From the NCBI GenBank assembly GCA_937910975.1, contig CALEMZ010000085.1:1-5213 (forward strand): a DNA stretch of 5,213 nucleotides. Direction: 5' to 3'. Positions 1-5,213 of this stretch are shown here, piece by piece. The position numbers were made by a program, and so were the translations under genes. The notes beneath the pieces are model-generated. The model was not told where the DNA came from and did not search any database. It worked only from the letters and a program-made list of their open reading frames with translations. This DNA comes from an uncultured Pseudorhodobacter sp. GTDB lineage: Bacteria; Pseudomonadota; Alphaproteobacteria; Rhodobacterales; Rhodobacteraceae. Every line of letters begins with the position of its first letter. Positions within the stretch are counted from its first letter, which is position 1.

Positions 1-1
1 T

Positions 2-145
2 GAATGGCGCGCTGATGTCGAGCGCGCGGATTCCGAGCAATTGCTGGCCCGGATCGTTGCGGATTATGTTTCAGGCATGACGGACCGTTTTGCCCTGCAA
101 GAACATGCGCGCATCTTTCAAACCGGAAATATCCCGATGAAATAA
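2..145 (+). CDS. dgt: dGTPase-like protein (deoxynucleoside triphosphate triphosphohydrolase), C-terminal end only
   Basis: This is the last 47 codons of a gene entering from the left edge, read in frame 2 and ending in TAA at 143-145. The peptide contains ARIVADYVSGMTDRFALQEH followed by ARIF. That matches the C-terminal signature of bacterial dGTPase-like HD-domain proteins, where an 'ADY.(A/S)GMTDR(F/Y)AL.EH..(L/I)F' helix closes the protein. The family hydrolyses dNTPs, classically dGTP, to the deoxynucleoside and triphosphate in the cytosol, and so affects dNTP pools. The HD metal-binding motif lies outside the window and cannot be checked. The gene is convergent with dsbB, with a hairpin between them. 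The family call is inferred from the tail alone, but that tail is characteristic. Confidence 0.82.
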   Translation, partial: EWRADVERADSEQLLARIVADYVSGMTDRFALQEHARIFQTGNIPMK

Positions 146-175
146 GCAGATATGCTTTGATGAGCGTGATCGGGG

Positions 176-196
176 TGAGGGCGGATACCGCCCTCA
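176..196. terminator. Hairpin between convergent genes, possible bidirectional terminator
   Basis: A perfect inverted repeat: the arm TGAGGGCGG (176-184) pairs with CCGCCCTCA (188-196) across a 3-base ATA loop. It sits 30 bases after the dGTPase stop and 13 bases after the dsbB stop, where transcription from both sides should end. No T-run follows on either strand, so it is not a canonical intrinsic terminator. It may act with Rho, or simply protect the 3' ends of both mRNAs. Confidence 0.5.
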
Positions 197-209
197 AGCC
201 TGAAGCCGC

Positions 210-674
210 TTAGCGCCGCTTGCTTGCCGCCAGCAGCCAAAGCGCGACCAGCACGAGCGAGGCGATCCCGTTCCAAGATGCCATGGATAGGCCTGCCATT
301 TCCCAAGCGACCGCATCGCAGCGCACGGGGGCGGCCACATTTGCCGCAGGGTTGAGCAGATCTTGCATGCTGACCCCGGCGATGGAGCCTGCGCTGCATG
401 AGGCAAGCCCTTCCCACCATGCGCGCTCTACCCCGGTGTGAAACAACGCAATCCCGGCGGTGGTCAGGGCGGCCAACGCCCCCAGATAGGGCAGGGTGCG
501 CCCCATAAGGATCAGCGCCAAAAGCCCGATGACCACGGCGACCATATGTGGATAGCGCTGCCACCAGCACAGCTGGCAAGGTGCCATGCCGCCAATATAT
601 TCAAACCCATAGGCCCCGGCGAGAAGGGCCGCAGAACCACCAGCGGCCAACAGGATGTATTGCGCACGCGTCAT
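210..674 (-). CDS. dsbB: Disulfide bond formation protein B (DsbB)
   Basis: A 154-residue inner-membrane protein of the DsbB family, which reoxidises the periplasmic thiol oxidase DsbA and passes the electrons to quinone. The first redox pair is the C33-Q-L-C36 motif in APCQLCWWQRYPH, just after the first membrane segment. The second pair is probably C93 and C119, in the periplasmic loop between the third and fourth membrane segments. Four hydrophobic segments fall at about residues 6-24, 43-58, 62-80 and 134-150, the usual DsbB layout. The protein ends in a basic SKRR tail. It is shorter than E. coli DsbB (about 176 aa) but normal for alphaproteobacterial forms. The ATG at 674-672 overlaps the stop of the upstream yqaA-like gene by 4 bases. 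A GAGG Shine-Dalgarno at 683-680 lies 5 bases upstream of it. No dsbA is visible in the window. Confidence 0.93.
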   Translation of the reverse strand: MTRAQYILLAAGGSAALLAGAYGFEYIGGMAPCQLCWWQRYPHMVAVVIGLLALILMGRTLPYLGALAALTTAGIALFHTGVERAWWEGLASCSAGSIAGVSMQDLLNPAANVAAPVRCDAVAWEMAGLSMASWNGIASLVLVALWLLAASKRR

Positions 675-1249
675 AAGAACCTCACAGCTACAAATCCGGC
701 GATGAGAAGCACTACCGCCAAGGTAAACATAAGCCCCAATCGGCGCTCAATGAAATCACGGATCGGTGCGCCGAACTTCCAAAGCAGCGCCGCGACCAGA
801 AAAAAGCGTGCCGCGCGGGCGAAGACGCTTGCGATCATGAAGACCGGAAAGGACAGGCCCGTCGTTCCCGAAAGGATGGTGATGACCTTATAGGGGAAGG
901 GGGTGACACCTGCGATCAACACCGCCCAAGCGCCATAGTCATTATAGCGGGCCTGAAACTCGTCGAACAGGCCGGTTTTGCCATAAAACTCCAACACCGG
1001 CAGGCCGAGCGTCTCAAAGAACACGGCCCCGATGTAATAGCCAAACGCGCCGCCGAGTACAGAAGACACCGTGGCGACAAAGGCGATCCAGAAGGCCCGG
1101 CGCGGGGCCGCGAGGATCATCGGGATCATCAGAATATCGGGGGGAATGGGAAAGAAGGAGCTTTCAACAAAAGCCACAATGGCCAAGGCCCAGATCGCAT
1201 GGCGCGATTGAGCAAGGCCAAGCGTCCAATTGTACAAAGCGCGGATCAT
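671..1249 (-). CDS. YqaA/DedA family membrane protein (VTT / SNARE-associated domain)
   Basis: A 192-residue polytopic membrane protein of the DedA superfamily. Supporting motifs are the acidic re-entrant segment E29-S-S-F-F-P-I-P-P-D38, the glycine-rich stretch around residues 66-74 (GGAFGYYIG), G114-V-T-P-F-P-Y-K121 followed by ILSGTTG, and arginines R145 and R148 in the FARAARFF helix. The acidic-then-arginine pattern corresponds to residues known to matter in DedA proteins. A hydrophobic C-terminal segment (about 173-192) ends the protein. DedA relatives have been linked to lipid (undecaprenyl-phosphate or phospholipid) flipping and to membrane-potential homeostasis; the role of this subgroup is unsettled. 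The start is the ATG at 1249-1247, supported by GGAG at 1259-1256 with a 6-base spacer. The gene lies directly upstream of dsbB with an ATGA overlap, so the two are probably one transcript. Confidence 0.88.
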   Translation of the reverse strand: MIRALYNWTLGLAQSRHAIWALAIVAFVESSFFPIPPDILMIPMILAAPRRAFWIAFVATVSSVLGGAFGYYIGAVFFETLGLPVLEFYGKTGLFDEFQARYNDYGAWAVLIAGVTPFPYKVITILSGTTGLSFPVFMIASVFARAARFFLVAALLWKFGAPIRDFIERRLGLMFTLAVVLLIAGFVAVRFL

Positions 1250-1274
1250 CGCGTTCTCCAGTCAGGTCTGCAGC

Positions 1275-1303
1275 CTTGCATCACGCAGGGCAGAGCAGGT
1301 CAA
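1275..1303 (-). promoter_or_regulatory. Weak candidate promoter for yqaA-dsbB
   Basis: On the minus strand a TTGACC (1303-1298) is followed after 17 bases by TGCAAG (1280-1275). That would put a transcript start about 20 bases before the yqaA ATG. The -35 box matches sigma-70 well (5 of 6) but the -10 box poorly (3 of 6), so this is only the best candidate by eye. Confidence 0.25.
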
Positions 1304-1503
1304 GGGACAAACAAGCTTTATGAAACAGGCGGGCTGGGCCAAGCAAATTAGAATATGCGCGGGCGGTGGGAAGGTCGAAGTGTCGAGGAACGCCAAGGCC
1401 GGGCTGATTGCTGCTTTGGCCGCAGGTACGGCACAATAATCTTTCAATTGCGGTCACTGATAAGGATGTGGCGAAATTCATGCTGCTACAGCGATTTGGC
1501 CAG

Positions 1504-1526
1504 CAGTCGTACCAAACTTACGACTG
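1504..1526. promoter_or_regulatory. Inverted repeat upstream of operon promoter, possible regulator site
   Basis: CAGTCGTA (1504-1511) and TACGACTG (1519-1526) are perfect 8-bp arms around a 7-base spacer (CCAAACT). The element ends 15 bases before the -35 box, a position suited to an activator or a second regulator. Its sequence differs from the TGGAACGTTCCA palindromes downstream, so a different protein would bind it. It has no T-run, and no gene reads into it from the left on the plus strand, so a terminator is unlikely. Confidence 0.4.
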
Positions 1527-1541
1527 GGCACAGGAATCACG

Positions 1542-1570
1542 TTGACAGATATGGAACGTTCCAGTAGCAA
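1542..1570 (+). promoter_or_regulatory. Sigma-70-type promoter of the catabolic operon
   Basis: A perfect consensus -35 TTGACA (1542-1547) is followed by a 17-base spacer and TAGCAA (1565-1570) as a degenerate -10. Transcription would start near 1577, leaving a leader of about 25 bases before the ATG at 1602. The spacer is filled by the first TGGAACGTTCCA palindrome, and the second covers the predicted start, which supports this as a repressible promoter. Confidence 0.6.
1552..1563. promoter_or_regulatory. Operator palindrome O1 (LacI-family type)
   Basis: TGGAACGTTCCA is a perfect 12-bp palindrome with a central CG, the symmetry typical of LacI/PurR/RbsR-type operators (PurR and RbsR sites also carry an AACGTT core). 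It lies within the -35/-10 spacer, where a bound repressor would block RNA polymerase. The preceding A makes a 13-base direct repeat with the second copy. Confidence 0.65.
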
Positions 1571-1584
1571 ATGGAACGTTCCAT
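1571..1584. promoter_or_regulatory. Operator palindrome O2 (LacI-family type)
   Basis: ATGGAACGTTCCAT is a perfect 14-bp palindrome whose inner 12 bp are identical to O1. The two centres are exactly 20 bp apart, close to two helical turns, so two repressor dimers would sit on roughly the same DNA face. O2 covers the expected transcription start and ends 4 bases before the ribosome binding site. Confidence 0.65.
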
Positions 1585-1588
1585 ATTT

Positions 1589-1595
1589 GAGGGAG
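1589..1595 (+). promoter_or_regulatory. Ribosome binding site that fixes the start of the first operon gene
   Basis: GAGGGAG lies 6 bases before the ATG at 1602, an ideal spacing. An in-frame ATG at 1596 directly abuts the site and is too close to use it. A still earlier in-frame TTG at 1542 is the -35 box itself. Confidence 0.75.
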
Positions 1596-1601
1596 ATGAG
1601 G

Positions 1602-2606
1602 ATGGATTGGGCGCTAATTGGTGCAAGCACGATTGCCAGCCAAAACATGATTGGCGCTTTGCGTTCCCAGCCGGGTGGCGTGGTTCGGTGGGTCGTCAGC
1701 GGCTCGGCTGAACATGTTGCCGATTACGCGGCGCGCCATAACATCCCCCATTCGGGTACTGATATTGCTTTTGCTTTGGCAGACCCGGAGGTTGATGCCG
1801 TCTACATTTCCTCGACGAATGAAAAGCACTACGGGCAGGCGTTGGCGGCCATTGCGGCGGGCAAGCATGTGCTGTGCGAGAAGCCGCTTGCCATGACCAC
1901 TGGCGAAGCCGCGTCAATGGTTGAAGCTGCTGAAAAGGCCGGGGTGGTTTTTGCGACCAACCATCATTTGCGCTGCTCTGGCAGCCATCAAGCTGTGCGT
2001 GACCTGATCCGCGCGGGGCGCGTTGGTACCGTACTTTCAGTGCGGGTTTTCCACGCAGTACATTTGCCCGAAAGCCTTCAAGGCTGGCGCATTCATTCTG
2101 CTGATGCAGGCGGCGGTGTGGTGCCAGATATCACCGTGCATGATGCGGATGTGGTCAGGTTTATTTTGGGCGAAGACCCGCAATCCGTCGTGGCTCAAAC
2201 GGCATGTTCTGGCATGGGTCAAGGGGTCGAAGATTCTGCCATGTCGATCTGGGCGATGCCTTCTGGCGCGATGGTGATGAGCCATGAGAGCTTTACCCAC
2301 CCATTCGCGGGTAGCGGGCTTGAGGTGCATGGCACGGAAGGCTCTATTTTCGCGCGCGGTGTAATGACTCAACGGCCAGTTGGCGAAATCGAACTGGTCA
2401 CAGCGCAGGGGCGGGAAACTGTGCCCTTCTCTGACCACAACCTTTACCACTTTGGAGTGGCGCAGTTCTGCGCGGCCGTCGCAGGGACGGGGGCGCCAGC
2501 GGCAAGTGGCTTGGATGGTGTCAAGTCACTGGCCGTCGCCCAAGCTGTTCGAGACGCTGCCGCAACGGGCACCCGGGTGACCGTGAACTATGGCGCCTTA
2601 AAATGA
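1602..2606 (+). CDS. Gfo/Idh/MocA oxidoreductase, 1,5-anhydro-D-fructose reductase-like
   Basis: A 334-residue NAD(P)-dependent oxidoreductase. The N-terminal Rossmann domain (about 1-120) has the nucleotide loop G7-A-S-T-I-A12 and the EKPLAM motif with catalytic K94. The C-terminal beta-sheet domain carries D176 and H180 in GGGVVPDITVHDADVVRF. As I recall it, the Sinorhizobium 1,5-anhydro-D-fructose reductase has the same landmarks (GASTIA, S33, K94, D176, H180), plus shared stretches such as TNHHLR, RVFHAV, LQGWR and VMTQ(R/K)PVG. S33, in the cofactor-selecting loop, suggests NADPH; position 38 is His, where I recall Arg in the characterised enzyme. That enzyme reduces 1,5-anhydrofructose to 1,5-anhydromannitol. 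Here the substrate may be another keto-sugar or carbonyl, because the neighbours are CoA enzymes. The start at 1602 is set by the GAGGGAG site, and it gives the same residue numbers for the catalytic positions. The stop overlaps the next gene by 4 bases. Confidence 0.85.
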   Translation: MDWALIGASTIASQNMIGALRSQPGGVVRWVVSGSAEHVADYAARHNIPHSGTDIAFALADPEVDAVYISSTNEKHYGQALAAIAAGKHVLCEKPLAMTTGEAASMVEAAEKAGVVFATNHHLRCSGSHQAVRDLIRAGRVGTVLSVRVFHAVHLPESLQGWRIHSADAGGGVVPDITVHDADVVRFILGEDPQSVVAQTACSGMGQGVEDSAMSIWAMPSGAMVMSHESFTHPFAGSGLEVHGTEGSIFARGVMTQRPVGEIELVTAQGRETVPFSDHNLYHFGVAQFCAAVAGTGAPAASGLDGVKSLAVAQAVRDAAATGTRVTVNYGALK

Positions 2607-4174
2607 GCAAGGTTCGATCGCCCTCTGAAGTTGCAGCACTTATCCAGGATGAAGCGGTGATCACGGTGTCGTCGTCCTCGGCGCTTGGCTGTCCCGACCT
2701 CGTTCTCAAGGCGATTGGTGAGCGGTTCGATGCCGAGGGGCACCCGCGAAACCTGACGACGATTCACCCGATTGCGGCGGGTGATATGTATGGGGTGAAA
2801 GGTGTCGATCACATTGCCAAGGATGGGCTCTTGGCCAGGATTTTGGGGGGGTCCTACCCGTCTGGTCCCTCATCAAAACCAATGCCAGAAATTTGGAAAA
2901 TGGTCGTTGAGAACCGAGTTGCGGCCTATAACGTGCCATCGGGCATACTCTTTGACATGAACCGTGAGGCGGCGGCGAACCGTCCGGGTGTTCTGACCAA
3001 AGTCGGTATGAAGACCTTTGCAGATCCTATTCGTCAGGGCTGCGCAATGAACGAACTGGCTGCCAAGACCGCAATTGTGAACCGCGTGGAGTTCTTGGGT
3101 GACACATGGCTCCACTTTCCCAATATCATTCCAACTGTGGCTATTCTTCGTGCCACGACGGCGGATGAGCATGGCAACCTGACTTATGAGCATGAGGGCG
3201 CTTATCTGGGTGGCCTTGAACAGGCGATCTGCGTGCGAAACCATGGAGGTTTGGTGATTGCGCAGGTCTCGCGCGTAACCAAGCGCGGGTCTTTGCGCCC
3301 GCATGATGTGCGGGTGCCGGGGCATCTGGTGGATGTCATCATCATCGACCCTGACCAGAAGCAAACCTGCGAGACGCACTATGATCCGGCAATTTCCGGG
3401 CAAATCATGCGGCCTTGGGGTAGTTTTTCGCTTGCAGAACACGGTGTGGAGAAGGTTATCGCCCGACGCGCCGCTATGGAGCTGCGGCCTGGCATGACCG
3501 CCAATCTGGGCTTCGGCATTTCAGCAATGGTGCCGCGTATCTTGCTAGAAGAAGGCCACCCAGAGGCAGTCACCTGGGCAATTGAACAGGGCGCTGTGGG
3601 TGGGATGCCGTTGACGGGATTTGCCTTTGGCTGTGCATCAAATGCAGATGCTTTTGTGCCATCGCCGCAGCAGTTCATCTATTTTCAGGGCGCCGGGTTT
3701 GATGTGTCGTTCCTCTCCTTCCTTGAGGTCGATGTGGAGGGCAACGTCAATGTCTCAAAGCTCGGTAAAAAACCTTACCTTACAGCTGGTTGCGGCGGCT
3801 TCGTCGATATCACCTCACATGCAAAAAAGATCGTCTTTTCGGGCTGGTTCGAGGCCGGAGCGCAGATTGAACTAACGGATAATGGCCTCAAGGTCGTCTC
3901 CCCAGGCAAATTCACTAAGATGGTCGAGGCGGTCGAGCATGTTACCTTCTCAGGCGAGCGCGCGCGAGAGCAGGGCCAAAATGTTTTGTATATCACCGAG
4001 CGTTGCGTAATGAGATTGGGGGAAAAAGGGCTGGTTGCCATCGAAATAATGCCCGGCATTGATCCGGTCCGTGATATCATTGGAGCAAGTCAGGGCCGTG
4101 TTTCGGTTGCAGCAGATGCGATCACTTTGCCACTTTCGCTTTTGCGTGACGAGCCAATGGGGTGGGGCGCATGA
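2603..4174 (+). CDS. Family I CoA-transferase, fused subunits (YdiF / propionate CoA-transferase type)
   Basis: A 523-residue single-chain CoA-transferase with alpha-like (about 1-270) and beta-like (about 285-523) domains, the normal length for the YdiF/Pct group (about 520-530). It should move CoA from acetyl-, propionyl- or succinyl-CoA to a carboxylic acid through a glutamyl-CoA thioester. The likely catalytic residue is E328 in AIEQGAVGG. The oxyanion loop is N301-L-G-F-G-I-S307, and the beta domain shows the usual GAGFDVSFLSFLEVDVEGNV, NVSKLGKK and GCGGFVDIT stretches. The acid substrate cannot be deduced. The ATG at 2603 shares ATGA with the preceding stop and has no good Shine-Dalgarno, so translation probably depends on reinitiation. 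The stop likewise overlaps the next start at 4171-4174. The next gene suggests the product is an enoyl- or hydroxyacyl-CoA. Confidence 0.9.
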   Translation: MSKVRSPSEVAALIQDEAVITVSSSSALGCPDLVLKAIGERFDAEGHPRNLTTIHPIAAGDMYGVKGVDHIAKDGLLARILGGSYPSGPSSKPMPEIWKMVVENRVAAYNVPSGILFDMNREAAANRPGVLTKVGMKTFADPIRQGCAMNELAAKTAIVNRVEFLGDTWLHFPNIIPTVAILRATTADEHGNLTYEHEGAYLGGLEQAICVRNHGGLVIAQVSRVTKRGSLRPHDVRVPGHLVDVIIIDPDQKQTCETHYDPAISGQIMRPWGSFSLAEHGVEKVIARRAAMELRPGMTANLGFGISAMVPRILLEEGHPEAVTWAIEQGAVGGMPLTGFAFGCASNADAFVPSPQQFIYFQGAGFDVSFLSFLEVDVEGNVNVSKLGKKPYLTAGCGGFVDITSHAKKIVFSGWFEAGAQIELTDNGLKVVSPGKFTKMVEAVEHVTFSGERAREQGQNVLYITERCVMRLGEKGLVAIEIMPGIDPVRDIIGASQGRVSVAADAITLPLSLLRDEPMGWGA

Positions 4175-4938
4175 GCTTGGTTCATTTTATTCTCCATGGG
4201 CCGATTGCCGAATTGCGGCTTGATAACCCAAGTAAAATGAATGCCTTCACAACAAAAATGTTGAGCCAGCTTGGCGCACATCTGGAGCTAATCGAACGTG
4301 ACGCGGGAATACGCGCGGTCATGATTACAGCGGTGGGTGACAGAGCTTTCTGCACGGGCGCCGATATCAACGCTTGGGGCAATTTGTCTCCGGCAGAATT
4401 TGCGCGCCATTGGGTTCGCGATGGCCATCGGATATTCGACCGGCTGGCCCGCCTGTCGAAGCCAACCCTCGCAGTTTTGAACGGCCATGCTTTTGGTGGT
4501 GGTCTCGAACTGGCCGCCGCATGTGACCTTCGGGTCATGGGGCCCGACGCTAGCCTTGCCCTCCCTGAGGCGGGCGTCGGGATCGTTCCGGGATGGTCAG
4601 GCACGCAGCGGCTTTTGCGGCTACTGCCTGAACCGGTTGTCAAAGAAATGGCGCTGTTCGGACACAGGATCAAAGCCGAGCGGGCGCTTGCCTTCGGTTT
4701 TGTTGCAGCGGTGGATGAGGATCCGCGCGCTGCGGGCATTGCGCTGCTGAATCGCGCCATTGGCCTGTCACCCCGCGCCGTCGAGATTTCAAAGTACATG
4801 ATCCATGCCGCCGCAGGCGAGGACCGTGCCGCGATGGTCGAGGCTTTGGGCAGTGCGGCAATTGCCGCCAGTGATGATCGCGCCGAGGGCGTGGCCGCCT
4901 TTAGCGACAAACGCAAACCCGCATTTTCAGGGAAATAA
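4171..4938 (+). CDS. Enoyl-CoA hydratase/isomerase family protein (crotonase fold)
   Basis: A 255-residue crotonase, typical for the family. The CoA-binding oxyanion hole is formed by A64 in CTGADI and G110 in NGHAFGGGLELA. Both hydratase glutamates are present: E113 in GGGLELA and E133 in LPEAGVGIVPGWSGTQRL. This favours a true hydratase (water addition to a trans-2-enoyl-CoA) over an isomerase or a thioesterase-like relative. The usual PGAGGTQRL reads PGWSGTQRL here. The chosen ATG at 4171 overlaps the CoA-transferase stop (ATGA) and has G-rich sequence just upstream; an in-frame GTG at 4162 would add only three residues. It probably acts on the CoA thioester made by the preceding enzyme. 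Which acyl group it takes is not visible. Confidence 0.9.
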   Translation: MSLVHFILHGPIAELRLDNPSKMNAFTTKMLSQLGAHLELIERDAGIRAVMITAVGDRAFCTGADINAWGNLSPAEFARHWVRDGHRIFDRLARLSKPTLAVLNGHAFGGGLELAAACDLRVMGPDASLALPEAGVGIVPGWSGTQRLLRLLPEPVVKEMALFGHRIKAERALAFGFVAAVDEDPRAAGIALLNRAIGLSPRAVEISKYMIHAAAGEDRAAMVEALGSAAIAASDDRAEGVAAFSDKRKPAFSGK

Positions 4939-4941
4939 TTG

Positions 4942-5213
4942 ATGAACGACTTAAACATCATCACTGCCCAGACGGTCGTCATGCCCGAGGCCCCCTACAA
5001 GGCAAGGCATTTCATTGATGGCAAAGCCTGCGACAGTGCTGATGGCCGCGTGTCGGACCGCATCTCGCCTTCCCATGGGGTTTTGGTAAGCCAAGCGGCC
5101 TTGGGCGGAGCAACTGAAACCGAAGCCGCGATCAAGGCCGCCCGCTTGGCCTTTGATGATGGTCGTTGGAGCCAGCTTTCGGGAAAAGACCGGGCTAGGG
5201 TGCTGAACAAGGT
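4942..5213 (+). CDS. Aldehyde dehydrogenase (ALDH superfamily), N-terminal part
   Basis: The first 90 codons of an aldehyde dehydrogenase cut by the right edge. Seen are the family's N-terminal features: H23-F-I-D-G-K as the 'fIdG.w' strand, a D31-S-A-D-G turn, ISPSHGVLVSQAALGG as the 'nPatg..i' segment, then the helix ETEAAIKAARLAFDDGRWSQ, followed by SGKDRARVLNK. The catalytic Cys and Glu and the cofactor loop lie outside the window, so activity and cofactor preference cannot be judged. The start ATG at 4942 has AGGGA at 4929-4933 with an 8-base spacer and follows the hydratase stop by 3 bases. It would oxidise an aldehyde to a carboxylate, which could supply the acid for the CoA-transferase, although the gene order alone does not prove this. 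Confidence 0.88.
   Translation, partial: MNDLNIITAQTVVMPEAPYKARHFIDGKACDSADGRVSDRISPSHGVLVSQAALGGATETEAAIKAARLAFDDGRWSQLSGKDRARVLNK

Larger units (their letters stand above)
1250..1601. other. Divergent intergenic region
   Basis: About 350 bases separate the leftward yqaA-dsbB unit from the rightward catabolic operon. I see no tRNA, no CRISPR repeat and no IS end. The short open frames here lack a Shine-Dalgarno and do not resemble any protein I know. The left half (1250-1500) should carry the leftward promoter. The right end (1504-1595) holds the dense control region annotated separately. Confidence 0.7.

Noticed and set aside
118..579. Leftward open frame of 153 codons overlapping dsbB in another frame
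   Set aside because: It is Gly/Arg/His-rich with no domain, lies across the dsbB coding region, and includes the intergenic hairpin.
1392..1421. Imperfect GCCAAGG ... CTTTGGC inverted repeat considered as a terminator or operator
   Set aside because: Only about 5 contiguous pairs form around a long loop, with no T-run and no gene reading into it.
1230..1439. Small rightward open frame of 69 codons
   Set aside because: It begins inside yqaA on the opposite strand, has no Shine-Dalgarno, and its peptide shows no recognisable motif.
1355..1567. Rightward open frame of 70 codons
   Set aside because: No plausible start signal, Cys/Arg-rich random-looking peptide, and it overlaps the operon control region.
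1542..1601. Upstream in-frame TTG start that would add 20 residues to the Gfo/Idh protein
   Set aside because: The extra codons run over the -35 box, both palindromes and the ribosome binding site. The GAGGGAG site and the family numbering of K94, D176 and H180 point to the ATG at 1602.
1596..1601. ATG at 1596 as the Gfo/Idh start
   Set aside because: It directly abuts the Shine-Dalgarno; the ATG at 1602 has a 6-base spacing and matches the length of the characterised homologue.
4162..4170. GTG start for the enoyl-CoA hydratase three codons upstream
   Set aside because: The ATG at 4171 forms the ATGA overlap used at the preceding junction and gives the usual N-terminus.
4182..4982. Long leftward open frame of 266 codons opposite the enoyl-CoA hydratase
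   Set aside because: It is a codon-bias shadow: the plus strand here encodes a full crotonase with all catalytic motifs, while the minus-strand peptide is a low-complexity Ala/Ser/Pro/Arg mix.

Overview
The window looks like chromosomal DNA from an alphaproteobacterium, most likely of the Rhodobacterales. The grounds are the high but moderate G+C, the dGTPase C-terminus, the compact DsbB, the YqaA-type DedA protein, and a Gfo/Idh/MocA protein that closely resembles the 1,5-anhydro-D-fructose reductase described from Sinorhizobium/Ensifer. The assignment rests on protein character only; no 16S or other marker is present.

Left part (about 1-1249) is housekeeping. The last 47 codons of a dGTPase-like gene run rightward and end at 145. 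A perfect 9-bp hairpin (176-196) follows. Facing it is a leftward two-gene unit, a YqaA/DedA-type membrane protein (671-1249) followed by dsbB (210-674). These two overlap by 4 bases (stop and start share ATGA on the minus strand), so they are probably translationally coupled.

Middle (1250-1601) is a divergent intergenic region of about 350 bases with no convincing gene. Its right end is an unusually clear control region: an 8-bp-arm inverted repeat (1504-1526), a consensus -35 box TTGACA (1542-1547), and two identical palindromes TGGAACGTTCCA spaced exactly 20 bp centre to centre (1552-1563 and 1572-1583). One palindrome fills the -35/-10 spacer and the other covers the expected transcription start. 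The central CG symmetry is typical of LacI-family operators. The regulator itself is not in the window.

Right part (1602-5213) is a tightly packed rightward catabolic operon: a Gfo/Idh/MocA oxidoreductase with the residues of 1,5-anhydrofructose reductase, a fused family I CoA-transferase (YdiF/propionate CoA-transferase type), an enoyl-CoA hydratase with both catalytic glutamates, and the start of an NAD(P)-dependent aldehyde dehydrogenase that runs off the right edge. The first two junctions are 4-base ATGA overlaps and the third gap is 3 bases. Together the four activities could make a route in which a carbonyl or sugar-like compound is reduced or oxidised, an aldehyde is oxidised to an acid, the acid is activated by CoA transfer, and the acyl-CoA is hydrated. 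The substrate cannot be read from the sequence. A sugar-type reductase combined with CoA-dependent acid catabolism under an apparent LacI-type double operator is the most interesting feature of the window.
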